Shown: one piece after another, positions 24,634 to 34,317 of the stretch
Layout of the letters: each line of letters begins with the position of its first letter
Position numbering within the stretch: the first letter of the stretch is position 1
Source: Mucilaginibacter oryzae
Lineage (GTDB): Bacteria > Bacteroidota > Bacteroidia > Sphingobacteriales > Sphingobacteriaceae
DNA: 64,000 nucleotides
Direction: 5' to 3'
Assembly: GCF_003148845.1 (NCBI RefSeq)
Contig: NZ_QGHA01000002.1
Span: 334,572-398,571, forward strand
Made by a program: the position numbers and the translations under genes
Notes under the pieces: generated by a model
What the model was told of the DNA's origin: nothing
Seen by the model: the letters and a program-made list of their open reading frames with translations, nothing else
Database searches by the model: none

Positions 24634-27306
24634 ATGACAACAACCCGCACAGCAGGGAAATCTGCATTGTTTAAATTTTTATTAGTAATACCTGTTCTTG
24701 GTTTGGGCGTTTTACAAAACGCCATGGCCCAAACCCGCTATGAGCTTAACAGCGGCTGGAAAACTGCTTCGATGAATAGTGTAAAGGATAACGGTATAAC
24801 CATATCTCAACCTAATTATGATCTTACAGCCTGGAACCCTGCAACTGTACCCGGTACGGTATTGACCAACCAGGTAGCCAATAAACAGGTTCCTGATCCT
24901 TTTTATGGCATGAACAATGAAAAGATTCCTGATATATATAAGGTTGGCCGCGATTACTATACCTATTGGTTTGTTAAGGATTTTAAGGAACCCGCGCCAA
25001 CCGGCAGCAACCAAACTTATTTGAACTTTCGCGGCGTTAACTACAGCTGCGATGTTTTTTTGAATGGGCACAAACTGAACAGCAAGCTGCATAAAGGCAT
25101 GTTTTTGCGCCAGAGTTATAACATTACCAAATGGCTTAATAAAAACGGCGGCAACCGTTTAGCGGTTATTGTTTACCCGCCCGATGTTGTGGGCAATCCT
25201 AACGGCGGCCAGGGTGGTGATGGCACCATTGCCCGCGGTGTAGGCATTCAATACACTGCCGGCTGGGACTGGATCCAGCCCATCCGCGACCGTAATACCG
25301 GCATCTGGGATAAAGTAACTATTGAACACACCGGCGCCGTAGTAATTAAAGACCCGCATGTGGTTACGCTGGTTCCGGGCGTACGGATGCCGGAAGGCCC
25401 GCAGGCCCCCGCCATTGTACAGGTATCAGCCGAGCTGGAGAATGCTACCGGCGATCCTGTTACCGGAACTTTACAATATAATTTGGATGGTAAACTGGTA
25501 TCACAACAGGTTACACTTAAGGCCAATTCTAAACAGGAAGTAAAACTGGCCGATTACAGCCTGAAAAACCCTAAGCTGTGGTGGCCAAGCGGCTACGGTC
25601 CGCAAAATTTGTATAAGCTTAATTTGCAGTTTGTGGCCGGTGGTAAATTATCCGACCAGAAAGCGATTGAAGTTGGTGTGCGCCAGATCACAACCGAATG
25701 GAACGCTAAGACTGAAAGCCGCCAGGTTAATGTTAACGGCCAAAAGATCTTTATTAAAGGCGGTAACTGGATCATATCCGACCAGATGCTGCGTTTTAGC
25801 GATGCCCGCTACGATGCCGAAGTTCGTTTTCACCGCGATATGAACCTGAACCTGATCCGTGTTTGGGGGGGCGCATTAATAGAGCGCCCTGAATTTTACG
25901 AAGCCTGTGATAAATATGGTTTGCTGGTTTTCCAGGACATGTGGGGATCGGGCGATTGCAATGGCCGCTGGACGGACCCAATGAAACTTGACGACCAATG
26001 GACCCGCCGTAAATACCCGGATGATCATGATCTGTATTTAAAATCGATAGAAGACCAGGTAAAGCTGGTGCGCAATTTCCCATCGCTGGCCATCTGGTGC
26101 GGCGGCAACGAGATTACGCCGCCTGAGGATATTTTCGCGGCCCTGCGCGATACCATTATGCCTAAGCTGGATAACACCCGTTGGTTTATTCCATACTCAA
26201 ACTCCGAAGAGATGTCGCGCAATGTGCAGGGGGGTAATGGCGACGGGCCTTACGGTATACAGCCGCTTACAACTTTCTGGGATTACAGAACCTTTCCCTT
26301 CAACTCGGAAGTGGGTTCGGTTGGTGTAAGCGATTATGAATCGTTAAAACGTTTCATTCCCGCCGAAAATATGGTTGTGCCTAAGTATGATGCCTCAACC
26401 GGTAAAACAACAGCCGATCCGGTTTGGGATTATCACAAATACATTGGTTATGATGGTTTTATAGATAAATACGGCAAAGCCAAAAACGTTGAAGATTTTG
26501 CCACCAAAGCCCAGCTGGTAAATTACGATCAATACCGCGCCCTGATGGAAGGTTTCAGTTCGCACATGTGGGATTGGTATACCGGTACCATCATCTGGAA
26601 AACCCAAAACCCATGGACAGCCATGCGCGGCCAGATGTATGATTATTACCTTGACCCTAACGCTTGTTTGTATGGCTTACATAATGGCAGCGAGCCCCTG
26701 CACATTATGTACAACCAAACCGATGGTATGGTGATGGTTGCTAACAATACCTTTAAAACCCACAGTAATATGTTACTTGTTGCCAAAACTTATGATATGG
26801 ATGGCAAAGAGAAAATGCTGACCCAGGTTTTTGCCGATGTAACGCCAACTACCACCAAACGCTACCTGTCGTTAAAAAAAGATATTGAAAAAGAGGCGAA
26901 AGACAAGGGCGTATTCCTTTGCCTGCAATTGCTAAAATCGGATAAAGAGGTGATCAGCGAAAATATTTACTGGCTACCCGATGCCGATGGTAATTTCTCT
27001 GGTCTGCAGAAAATGCCCAAGGGTGATTTAACCGCTACCGCTAAATATACTAAAGAGGGTAAGGTAGAGGTTACGCTGGGCAATCCGGGCAATGTGCCGC
27101 TGGCATTCTTTAACCGTCTATCATTGGTTAACGCCGATACCAAACAACGCGTCCTGCCTGCATTTTACAGTGATAACTATGTAACAGTTTTGCCGGGACA
27201 AACTAAAAAGGTTGTTATTGACCATAACCCCGGGGCAGATAAAAACCTGGCGGTAACTATTGGTGGCTGGAATGTAGCTGAAAGAACCATCTCTATCGAC
27301 AAATAA
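24634..27306 (+). CDS. GH2 beta-mannosidase / exo-beta-glucosaminidase-like hydrolase
   Basis: An 890-residue secreted GH2 enzyme with a signal peptide ending near QNAMAQ. A sugar-binding jelly-roll domain (YLNFRGVNYSCDVFLNGHKL), immunoglobulin-like domains and the catalytic barrel follow, with the acid/base Glu493 in AIWCGGNEITPPEDIF and the nucleophile Glu559 in FNSEVGSVG. The segment YTAGWDWIQPIRDRNTGIWD is shared by exo-beta-D-glucosaminidases and by endo-beta-mannosidases that cut the Man-beta-1,4-GlcNAc bond of N-glycans. The GH20, GH29 and GH92 neighbours favour the N-glycan role, but this is inference. It is the first gene of a tight four-gene run; the next starts 12 bp on. Confidence 0.88.
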   Translation: MTTTRTAGKSALFKFLLVIPVLGLGVLQNAMAQTRYELNSGWKTASMNSVKDNGITISQPNYDLTAWNPATVPGTVLTNQVANKQVPDPFYGMNNEKIPDIYKVGRDYYTYWFVKDFKEPAPTGSNQTYLNFRGVNYSCDVFLNGHKLNSKLHKGMFLRQSYNITKWLNKNGGNRLAVIVYPPDVVGNPNGGQGGDGTIARGVGIQYTAGWDWIQPIRDRNTGIWDKVTIEHTGAVVIKDPHVVTLVPGVRMPEGPQAPAIVQVSAELENATGDPVTGTLQYNLDGKLVSQQVTLKANSKQEVKLADYSLKNPKLWWPSGYGPQNLYKLNLQFVAGGKLSDQKAIEVGVRQITTEWNAKTESRQVNVNGQKIFIKGGNWIISDQMLRFSDARYDAEVRFHRDMNLNLIRVWGGALIERPEFYEACDKYGLLVFQDMWGSGDCNGRWTDPMKLDDQWTRRKYPDDHDLYLKSIEDQVKLVRNFPSLAIWCGGNEITPPEDIFAALRDTIMPKLDNTRWFIPYSNSEEMSRNVQGGNGDGPYGIQPLTTFWDYRTFPFNSEVGSVGVSDYESLKRFIPAENMVVPKYDASTGKTTADPVWDYHKYIGYDGFIDKYGKAKNVEDFATKAQLVNYDQYRALMEGFSSHMWDWYTGTIIWKTQNPWTAMRGQMYDYYLDPNACLYGLHNGSEPLHIMYNQTDGMVMVANNTFKTHSNMLLVAKTYDMDGKEKMLTQVFADVTPTTTKRYLSLKKDIEKEAKDKGVFLCLQLLKSDKEVISENIYWLPDADGNFSGLQKMPKGDLTATAKYTKEGKVEVTLGNPGNVPLAFFNRLSLVNADTKQRVLPAFYSDNYVTVLPGQTKKVVIDHNPGADKNLAVTIGGWNVAERTISIDK

Positions 27307-27318
27307 CAGGAACCGGAT

Positions 27319-29613
27319 ATGAATGCTATTTCAAAATATTTGTGGGCATCGGCCTTGGTTTTAACCTGTGTTGGCACAGTAAGCGCCCAGGAAGCAGCCT
27401 CAAAATTCCCGTTGGTCCCTTATCCCGCTCACTTAACAGCAGGAGAGGGTTCATTTACAATCACCGCCAAAACGGGCATTGTAACGTCCAATACTTTTAA
27501 CACCGAGGCTTATGCTTTAAAGGAATTATTAGGCACAGGTTTAGGTAAACCGGTTGAAGTGAGCAAGGTAAAGAAAGCGCACGCTATTAACCTTATTTAT
27601 GATGATAGCATAACCGCTCCTGAAGCTTACAGCATGAGCGTTACCAAAGATCAGGTAGTGATCCGCGCGAAAGATCCTGCCGGAGTGTTTCACGCGGTTG
27701 AAACTATCCGCCAGTTATTGCCTGCAGGCATTGAGGCAGGTGTTGCGCAAAAGCAACTATCGTTGCCGGTTGTGGCTATTGAAGATGCGCCTGTTTACGG
27801 ATGGCGAGGCATGCACCTGGACGTGTCGAGGCACTTTTTTTCGGTGGGTTATCTGAAAAAATATATCGACAGGATGGCTTTGTACAAGATGAACAAGCTG
27901 CACCTGCATTTAACCGACGATCAGGGCTGGCGCATCGAAATCAAAAAATATCCACTGCTTACCCAGGCCGGGGCCTGGCGAACCTTTAATAACCAGGATT
28001 CGGCCTGTATGAAAAAGGCCAAGGATAACCCGGACTTTGTGATCGATAAAGAACACATCGTACAAAAAAATGGTAAAACCCTATACGGTGGTTTTTATAC
28101 CCAGGCCGAGATGAAGGGTGTGGTAGCTTATGCCGCCGCCCGGCATATCGATATTGTACCTGAAATTGACATGCCCGGCCATATGATGGCTGCCATCAAC
28201 TCATACCCGTTTTTAACCTGCGATGGGGAAAATAAATGGGGCGAGCTGTTTACCAAACCCATCTGCCCCTGTAATGAAAGTGCCTTTGAGTTTGCCGAGA
28301 ATGTTTTTACCGAGATTATGCAGGTTTTCCCGTCAAAATACATCCACATCGGTGGCGACGAGGTTGACCGTACTAATTGGGGTAAATCTGACGCCTGCAA
28401 AGCTTTAATGGCTAAAGAGGGGATTAAAGATCTGGCTGGTTTGCACAGCTATTTTATTAACCGGATGGAGAAATTTTTCAATTCCAAAGGGCGTAAGTTA
28501 ATTGGTTGGGATGAAGTAATTGAAGGCGGTATCAGTCCAACGGCTATCATTATGTACTGGCGCACCTGGGTGCCCGATGCACCGGTAAAAGCGGTAAAAA
28601 ATGGTAACACCGTGATTATGACGCCTGGCGAACCGCTATATTTTGATAACCAGCCTGATCAGTACGCCATCAGTAAGGTTTATCACTTTAACCCTGTACC
28701 CAAAGCCTTAAATGCCGAAGAAGCCAAATCGATCATCGGCGCTCAGGCCAACGTATGGTCGGAAATGATCCCTTCAGAAAAACGTGCCGACTATATGGTG
28801 ATGCCAAGGATGACGGCTCTGGCCGAAATGCTTTGGACGCACAAGGAAAGCGAATATGATTCGTATCTGCAAAGGCTGACTCAACAATACAAACGGATGG
28901 ATGCCATGAAGATCAACTATCGTTTGCCGGACCTACCAAATTTACTCAACGAATATGTGTTTGCCGATGAAGGCAAGCTAAGCATCGTGCCGCCGCTCCC
29001 TGCACTAACCATCCGCTACACTACCGATGGTACTTTGCCAACGGCCAAATCGCCGGTATTGCCATCCCCTTTAGCCATTAAAAAATCTGAACTGGTAAGG
29101 GTTGCCGCGTTTACACCAGCCGGTACCCGCGGCGATGTTTACAACCTGAACTATACCCAACAGCAACTGCTTGGCCCTGTTAAAATTGCTTCGCCAAAAC
29201 CGGGATTAACGGCAACCTACTATAAAGCTTTCTTCAAAAAGACAGCTTTAATGCAAAATGCCAAAGTGGATAGTACTTTTACTACCGACAGGATAGAAGT
29301 GCCTGCCACAGTTAACGCGCCATCCTTTGGGATAACCTACAAAGGCTATATAGATGTACCGGCCGATGGTATTTACAGCTTTTATTTAACCTGCGATGAT
29401 GGCGGCGTACTGTATATTGGCGGCAAAACAGTTGTTGATAACGATGGTAACCACTCGGCGCAGGAACGCAGCGGGCAGGTAGCCTTAAAAATGGGGGCGC
29501 ATCCGTTCAAGCTTGATTTTATTGAAGGCGGTGGCGGCTTTAAGTTGCTGTTGAAATATAGTGTAAATGGCTCGGCGCCGCAGGATGTGCCACCATCGTG
29601 GTTTAAAAACTAA
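27319..29613 (+). CDS. Beta-N-acetylhexosaminidase, GH20, with PA14 domain
   Basis: A 764-residue secreted hexosaminidase that removes terminal beta-GlcNAc or GalNAc. It has a signal peptide (to about residue 23), a GH20b N-terminal domain, then the catalytic barrel with WRGMHLDVSRHFF, HLTDDQGWRIEIK and the catalytic pair Asp347-Glu348 in HIGGDEVDRTNWG. A chitobiase C-like domain (IRYTTDGTLPTAKSPV) and a PA14 domain (about 640-760, YKGYIDVPADGIYSFYLTCD) at the C-terminus may bind glycan. It lies in an operon with GH2 upstream (12 bp) and GH29 downstream (9 bp). All active-site residues appear intact. Confidence 0.94.
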   Translation: MNAISKYLWASALVLTCVGTVSAQEAASKFPLVPYPAHLTAGEGSFTITAKTGIVTSNTFNTEAYALKELLGTGLGKPVEVSKVKKAHAINLIYDDSITAPEAYSMSVTKDQVVIRAKDPAGVFHAVETIRQLLPAGIEAGVAQKQLSLPVVAIEDAPVYGWRGMHLDVSRHFFSVGYLKKYIDRMALYKMNKLHLHLTDDQGWRIEIKKYPLLTQAGAWRTFNNQDSACMKKAKDNPDFVIDKEHIVQKNGKTLYGGFYTQAEMKGVVAYAAARHIDIVPEIDMPGHMMAAINSYPFLTCDGENKWGELFTKPICPCNESAFEFAENVFTEIMQVFPSKYIHIGGDEVDRTNWGKSDACKALMAKEGIKDLAGLHSYFINRMEKFFNSKGRKLIGWDEVIEGGISPTAIIMYWRTWVPDAPVKAVKNGNTVIMTPGEPLYFDNQPDQYAISKVYHFNPVPKALNAEEAKSIIGAQANVWSEMIPSEKRADYMVMPRMTALAEMLWTHKESEYDSYLQRLTQQYKRMDAMKINYRLPDLPNLLNEYVFADEGKLSIVPPLPALTIRYTTDGTLPTAKSPVLPSPLAIKKSELVRVAAFTPAGTRGDVYNLNYTQQQLLGPVKIASPKPGLTATYYKAFFKKTALMQNAKVDSTFTTDRIEVPATVNAPSFGITYKGYIDVPADGIYSFYLTCDDGGVLYIGGKTVVDNDGNHSAQERSGQVALKMGAHPFKLDFIEGGGGFKLLLKYSVNGSAPQDVPPSWFKN

Positions 29614-29622
29614 TACCTAATT

Positions 29623-31740
29623 ATGAAAAAGTTTACAGGCATTGCCATGTTACTACTGGCAGCGGGTTTAAATGGCTTTGGCCAAACCGCTCCAAAGCCT
29701 TACGGACCGCTACCTACACAAGGCCAGCTTAACTGGCAGGAAACCGGGATGTATTGCATTATTCACTATGGGGTGGATACTTATACCAACAAGGAATGGG
29801 GCTATGGCGATGAAGACCCGAAAATATTTAACCCCTCGCAGTTCAGCGCGCTGCAAATTGTTGCAGCCGCAAAAGCAGGCGGTTTTAAGGGCGTTGTGGT
29901 AGTAGCTAAGCACCACGATGGTTTTTGCCTGTGGCCAACCAAAACTACGGACCATAATATCAGCAAAAGCCCCTATAAAAACGGTAAAGGCGATATTTTG
30001 AAAGAATACCGGGAAGCCTGCGATAAGCTGGGTATGAAACTGGGTGTGTACTGTTCGCCATGGGACAGGAATAGCCCTTACTATGGTACGCCTGAGTATG
30101 TGAAGATTTACCGCGAGCAATTAAGGGAACTATACACCAATTACGGTCCGTTATTTATTTCATGGCACGATGGCGCTAATGGGGGCGATGGCTACTATGG
30201 CGGCAAACGGGAGGTGCGAAAAATTGACCGCTCCACCTATTATGGCTGGGATACCACCTGGGCTATTACCCGCAAATTGCAGCCCAACGCCGTATTATTC
30301 GGCGACGTTGGCCCGGATGTGCGCTGGGTAGGTAACGAAGAAGGCCACGCCGGTGAAACCTGCTGGGCAACCTATACGCCCCATGCGCCCGAAGAAGGCA
30401 AAATTCCGGCCAATGGTTACGTAAAAGATTACGAGGGCACCGAGGGAACCCGCAATGGCAAATACTGGATGCCCGCAGAGTGCGATGTATCGCTTCGCCC
30501 GGGATGGTTTTACCATAAGGCGCAGGATGAAGGTGTAAAATCACCGTACACACTGCTCGATCTGTATTACAAAAGCGTAGGCCGCGGCGCGGCGCTTGAT
30601 CTGGGTTTATCTCCCGATCCCCGTGGGATCATTAATGAAATAGACGTTAGATCGTTAACTGAATTTGGTAACCTGCTTAAACAAACTTTCGCCGTTAATT
30701 TGGCTAAAGGCGCAACTTTAACAGCGAGCAATGTGCGGGGTGGTAATAAGGCAAAGTTCGGTCCGCAGTTTTTGGTGGATGATAACCGGTACAGCTACTG
30801 GGCTACCGATGATCAGGTTACCACGCCCGAGTTAACTATTGATTTGCATACGCCGAAAACATTTAACGTTATCCGTTTGAGGGAAAATATCAAGCTTGGT
30901 CAGCGGATTGAAGCCGTTGCTGTAGATGCTTATATTGGAGGCAAATGGGAAGAGATCGGTTCGGCAACCAGCATTGGCGGCAACAGGCTGATCCGCTTAT
31001 CGCAAAATATCACCGCAAGCAAGCTGATGTTAAGGATCACCCAATCGCCGGTAGGTATTGCCCTGAGCGATTTTGGTATTTACAAAGAACCTGTACATCT
31101 TACCGCTCCAAAAATCGGCCGCAGCAAAAACGGTGAGATCTCTATCAGTACCGAAGCTCCGGTTAGTGCAATCAGGTATACCTTAGATGGCCACGAACCT
31201 ACCGCCGCTTCGCCGGTTTACACCAAACCTTTTTTCCTGAATAGCGGCGGTATAGTTAAAGCCCGCAGTTTTGAAGGTAAGGGGCAGCAAAGCGAAAGTA
31301 CCTACGCTTCCTTTGGTTATGCTAAAGCAGATTGGAAAGTATTGGATGCTACCACAGCCGCTGATGAATGGGGCAGAGCAGAAAACGCTTTCGATGAGAA
31401 CACCCGTACGCTTTACAACACGCTGAAAAAAAACAACGCGCAATTCCCGCAGCAAATAAGCGTTGATATGGGGAAAGCGCAGAAGATAAAAGCATTCGGC
31501 TATTTACCAAGACAGGATAAACAGGCCGATGGCATAGTGGATAGTTATGCGTTTTACATCAGCAACGATGGCAAAACCTGGCAAAAAGTTGCTTCGGGCG
31601 AATTCTCTAACATCAAATCCAATCCAATTGAGCAGCCTGTGGCGTTGAAGCAGGAAGTTAGCGCGCGTTATTTTAAGTTTGAGGCGCAGCATGTTATAGC
31701 CGGAAACGGAATTACCGTGGCCGAATTAAGCGTATATTAA
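29623..31740 (+). CDS. Alpha-L-fucosidase, GH29 (subfamily B-like), with C-terminal discoidin-type domains
   Basis: A 705-residue secreted fucosidase. After a signal peptide (to about residue 20) come GMYCIIHYGVDTYTNKEWG, KHHDGFCLWPTKTTDHN and the nucleophile in FISWHDGANGGDGYYGG (Asp183). The HDGANG form resembles the alpha-1,3/4-specific GH29 branch, unlike the gene at 22917. The C-terminal half carries a discoidin/F5-8C-like domain (about 350-490), a chitobiase-C-like segment (IRYTLDGHEPTAASPV) and a second discoidin-like domain, likely carbohydrate-binding. Third gene of the run, 9 bp after GH20. Confidence 0.9.
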   Translation: MKKFTGIAMLLLAAGLNGFGQTAPKPYGPLPTQGQLNWQETGMYCIIHYGVDTYTNKEWGYGDEDPKIFNPSQFSALQIVAAAKAGGFKGVVVVAKHHDGFCLWPTKTTDHNISKSPYKNGKGDILKEYREACDKLGMKLGVYCSPWDRNSPYYGTPEYVKIYREQLRELYTNYGPLFISWHDGANGGDGYYGGKREVRKIDRSTYYGWDTTWAITRKLQPNAVLFGDVGPDVRWVGNEEGHAGETCWATYTPHAPEEGKIPANGYVKDYEGTEGTRNGKYWMPAECDVSLRPGWFYHKAQDEGVKSPYTLLDLYYKSVGRGAALDLGLSPDPRGIINEIDVRSLTEFGNLLKQTFAVNLAKGATLTASNVRGGNKAKFGPQFLVDDNRYSYWATDDQVTTPELTIDLHTPKTFNVIRLRENIKLGQRIEAVAVDAYIGGKWEEIGSATSIGGNRLIRLSQNITASKLMLRITQSPVGIALSDFGIYKEPVHLTAPKIGRSKNGEISISTEAPVSAIRYTLDGHEPTAASPVYTKPFFLNSGGIVKARSFEGKGQQSESTYASFGYAKADWKVLDATTAADEWGRAENAFDENTRTLYNTLKKNNAQFPQQISVDMGKAQKIKAFGYLPRQDKQADGIVDSYAFYISNDGKTWQKVASGEFSNIKSNPIEQPVALKQEVSARYFKFEAQHVIAGNGITVAELSVY

Positions 31741-31757
31741 TCATCTATTAAGTATCG

Positions 31758-31785
31758 GGGTTTATTTTGCAGGTATTATAAACCC
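31758..31785 (+). other. Intercistronic hairpin before the GH92 gene
   Basis: GGGTTTAT (31758-31765) pairs with ATAAACCC (31778-31785) around a 12-nt loop, in the 67-bp gap between the second GH29 and GH92 genes. There is no T tract. It could be an mRNA processing site or weak attenuator that tunes GH92 expression. Confidence 0.45.
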
Positions 31786-31807
31786 GGATCATCATTTAAA
31801 ATAAAGA

Positions 31808-34081
31808 ATGAAAAAACAACTCGTTTTGGCCGGTTTGCTGGCCCTTGTTAATTTAAGCTCGCAGGCACAGCGGCACAAGTCGCAGCCTATGCAAAAAGCT
31901 GGTTTAACACAATACGTCGATCCTTATATCGGCACCGGTTTCCATGGCCATGTGTTTGTAGGGGCAAGCGTACCTTTTGGCGCGGTGCAGTTAGGCCCAA
32001 CCAATATTTCTGAAGGCTGGGACTGGTGCTCGGGCTACCATATTTCTGATTCCACCATTATCGGCTTTCAGCATACACACCTCAGCGGTACCGGCATCGG
32101 CGATCTGGGTGATATTTCTTTTATGCCCACAACCGGTGCTATCAATGTGTATAAAGGCAGTAACAAGGATCTGAAAAGCGGCTATGTATCGCTTTTTAGC
32201 CACAAAGACGAGGTTGTAAAACCCGGCTATTATAAGGTGAAACTTAAAAAGTACGATATCGGCGTTGAGCTAACCGCCAGCACCCGAGTAGGCATGCACA
32301 AGTACACCTTCCCCGCGTCAAAAAACGCGCACATTCTCATTGATTTGCAGGAGGGGATAGGCTGGGACAGGCCGGTGGAAACCTACATTAAGCAGGTTGA
32401 TAAAAACACCATCTGCGGCTACCGTTTTTCAGAAGGCTGGGCCCGTGACCAGAGGATCTATTTCACCGCTGTATTTTCAAAGCCTATCAAAACATTCACG
32501 GTTTATGATAGTACAGCCAGCGTAAAAGGTACTGAGCTTAAAGGCGTAAAAGTGAAAGGCGTGATCAGTTTTGCTACCACTAAAGGTGAGGTGGTTTATG
32601 CTAAAGTGGGTATCTCGCCGGTTAGTGCGGAAAATGCCATGCTCAATATCAAAACCGAAATACCGGGCTGGGATTTCAATAAAGTGGTTGCCGGTGCCGA
32701 TGCATCATGGAACAAGCAGTTGAGCAAGATCACCATTAAGGCTGATTCATTATCACAAATGAAGAAGTTTTATACCGCCTTGTATCATACCATGATAGCG
32801 CCGTCAATTTTTAACGATGTGAACGGCGAATACTGGGGAACCGATAAAAAGGTACATCAAAACGTGGGTTTTAATAATGTAACTACTTTTTCGTTATGGG
32901 ATACTTACCGTTCAAATAACCCGCTTTCAACCATTATCCATCCGGAGCATGTGAATGATATGATCAACTCCATGCTGGCCATTTACCAGCAGCAGGGCAG
33001 CTTGCCGGTTTGGCATTTAATGGCCAACGAAACCAATTGTATGGTGGGGTACAGCGCCGTACCGGTTGTTGCCGACGCTTTGTTAAAAGGTTATAAAGGT
33101 TTTGATACCAACCTGGCTTACGAGGCTATGAAAACCACAGCCATGGCCGATGACCGCGGCATTAAATACGTTAAAAAGTACGGCTACATTCCGGCCGATA
33201 GCAGCCGCGAATCGGTATCGATGGGCCTGGAATATGCCATTGATGATTGGAGCCTGGCGCAGGTAGCCAAAAAATTAGGCAAAACACAAGACTATGCCTA
33301 CTTCAGCAAACGTGGTGCCTATTACAAAAACTACTACGACCCGAAGGTTGGCTTTATGCGTGGCCGTTTATCGCAGGATGCCTGGCGTACACCTTACAGC
33401 CCTTTTATCTCCATTCATGAAACCGGCGACTTTACCGAGGGTAACGGCTGGCAATATACCTTTCTTGTTCCGCAGGATGTGGAGGGTTTGATTGATATGC
33501 TGGGCGGCGTTGATAAATTCAATACCAAGCTCGATTCGTTGTTTATTGCTGAGGGTGATATGGGCAAATTCAAATCGCCGGATGTATCTGGTCTCATCGG
33601 TCAGTACGCTCATGGTAACGAGCCAAGCCACCCGATGAGCTATTACTACGCCTACTCGGGCAAGCCCTGGAAAACTGCCGAAAAGGTAAGGTTTATACTT
33701 GACGATTTTTACACCGACAAGCCGGATGGTATTATCGGTAACGAAGACGTTGGTCAGATGTCGGCCTGGTACGTATTATCGGCCGTTGGTTTTTACCCGG
33801 TTAACCCGGCTAATGGTATGTATGTATTCGGCAGCCCGGTAGTTAACGAAGCCACGCTGCAATTGCAGGGGAATAAAAAATTCCATGTGGTGGTTAAAAA
33901 TAACGGACCAAAAAACAAGTACATCCAGGCTATGACGCTTAATGGCGCTAACTATACCAAAACCTATATTAAACATACCGATGTGATGGCCGGTGGCGAA
34001 CTGGTGATCACGATGGGCGATAAGCCGGGTACTGTTTGGGGTGTTGGTGAGGCTAATAAGGCTGTTTCGGTGTTGAAATAA
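31808..34081 (+). CDS. Alpha-mannosidase, GH92
   Basis: A 757-residue secreted GH92 enzyme; the family contains calcium-dependent exo-alpha-mannosidases that act on high-mannose N-glycans and related mannans. It has a signal peptide (to about residue 20), the N-terminal beta-sandwich with YIGTGFHGHVFVGASVPFGAVQ, and an alpha-barrel with GNEPSHP (Glu605) and GNEDVGQMSAWYVLSAVGFYP (Glu646, Asp647). The more usual motifs are GHGHTFPGA and GNEPSHH, so the HVFVGA and SHP variants mark a divergent branch. Last gene of the glycosidase run; repeat copy B follows 25 bp after its stop. Confidence 0.92.
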   Translation: MKKQLVLAGLLALVNLSSQAQRHKSQPMQKAGLTQYVDPYIGTGFHGHVFVGASVPFGAVQLGPTNISEGWDWCSGYHISDSTIIGFQHTHLSGTGIGDLGDISFMPTTGAINVYKGSNKDLKSGYVSLFSHKDEVVKPGYYKVKLKKYDIGVELTASTRVGMHKYTFPASKNAHILIDLQEGIGWDRPVETYIKQVDKNTICGYRFSEGWARDQRIYFTAVFSKPIKTFTVYDSTASVKGTELKGVKVKGVISFATTKGEVVYAKVGISPVSAENAMLNIKTEIPGWDFNKVVAGADASWNKQLSKITIKADSLSQMKKFYTALYHTMIAPSIFNDVNGEYWGTDKKVHQNVGFNNVTTFSLWDTYRSNNPLSTIIHPEHVNDMINSMLAIYQQQGSLPVWHLMANETNCMVGYSAVPVVADALLKGYKGFDTNLAYEAMKTTAMADDRGIKYVKKYGYIPADSSRESVSMGLEYAIDDWSLAQVAKKLGKTQDYAYFSKRGAYYKNYYDPKVGFMRGRLSQDAWRTPYSPFISIHETGDFTEGNGWQYTFLVPQDVEGLIDMLGGVDKFNTKLDSLFIAEGDMGKFKSPDVSGLIGQYAHGNEPSHPMSYYYAYSGKPWKTAEKVRFILDDFYTDKPDGIIGNEDVGQMSAWYVLSAVGFYPVNPANGMYVFGSPVVNEATLQLQGNKKFHVVVKNNGPKNKYIQAMTLNGANYTKTYIKHTDVMAGGELVITMGDKPGTVWGVGEANKAVSVLK

Positions 34082-34106
34082 AACACACTTTCATTCCTCT
34101 ACTGCT

Positions 34107-34248
34107 TGTAATTTCGACGAGCAGTGGGCGGGAAGGAGCATTAGGGCGAGGAGAAATCTTACGCGTGCGACCTGGCAATTTGCTTATCGCTCGTGTAAGA
34201 TTTTTCTTCGCCCTTTCCTTTTCGTACGCTTCACCCGTCGAAGTGACA
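34107..34248. repeat. Palindromic interspersed repeat, copy B
   Basis: Same design as the element at 24377-24526. The outer arms are TGTAATTTCGACGA (34107-34120) and CCGTCGAAGTGACA (34235-34248); the inner arms GAGGAGAAATCTT (34148-34160) and AAGATTTTTCTTCG (34197-34210). It has more mismatches than copy A, so it is probably an older copy. It lies after the GH92 gene, so the two copies bracket the GH2-GH20-GH29-GH92 run. Confidence 0.85.
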
Positions 34249-34317
34249 AAGAGAAGATTATATCCATATGATAATCTCTAATCAAAACTTAATCTCGCTT
34301 CCGCATGTTATCCCTGT

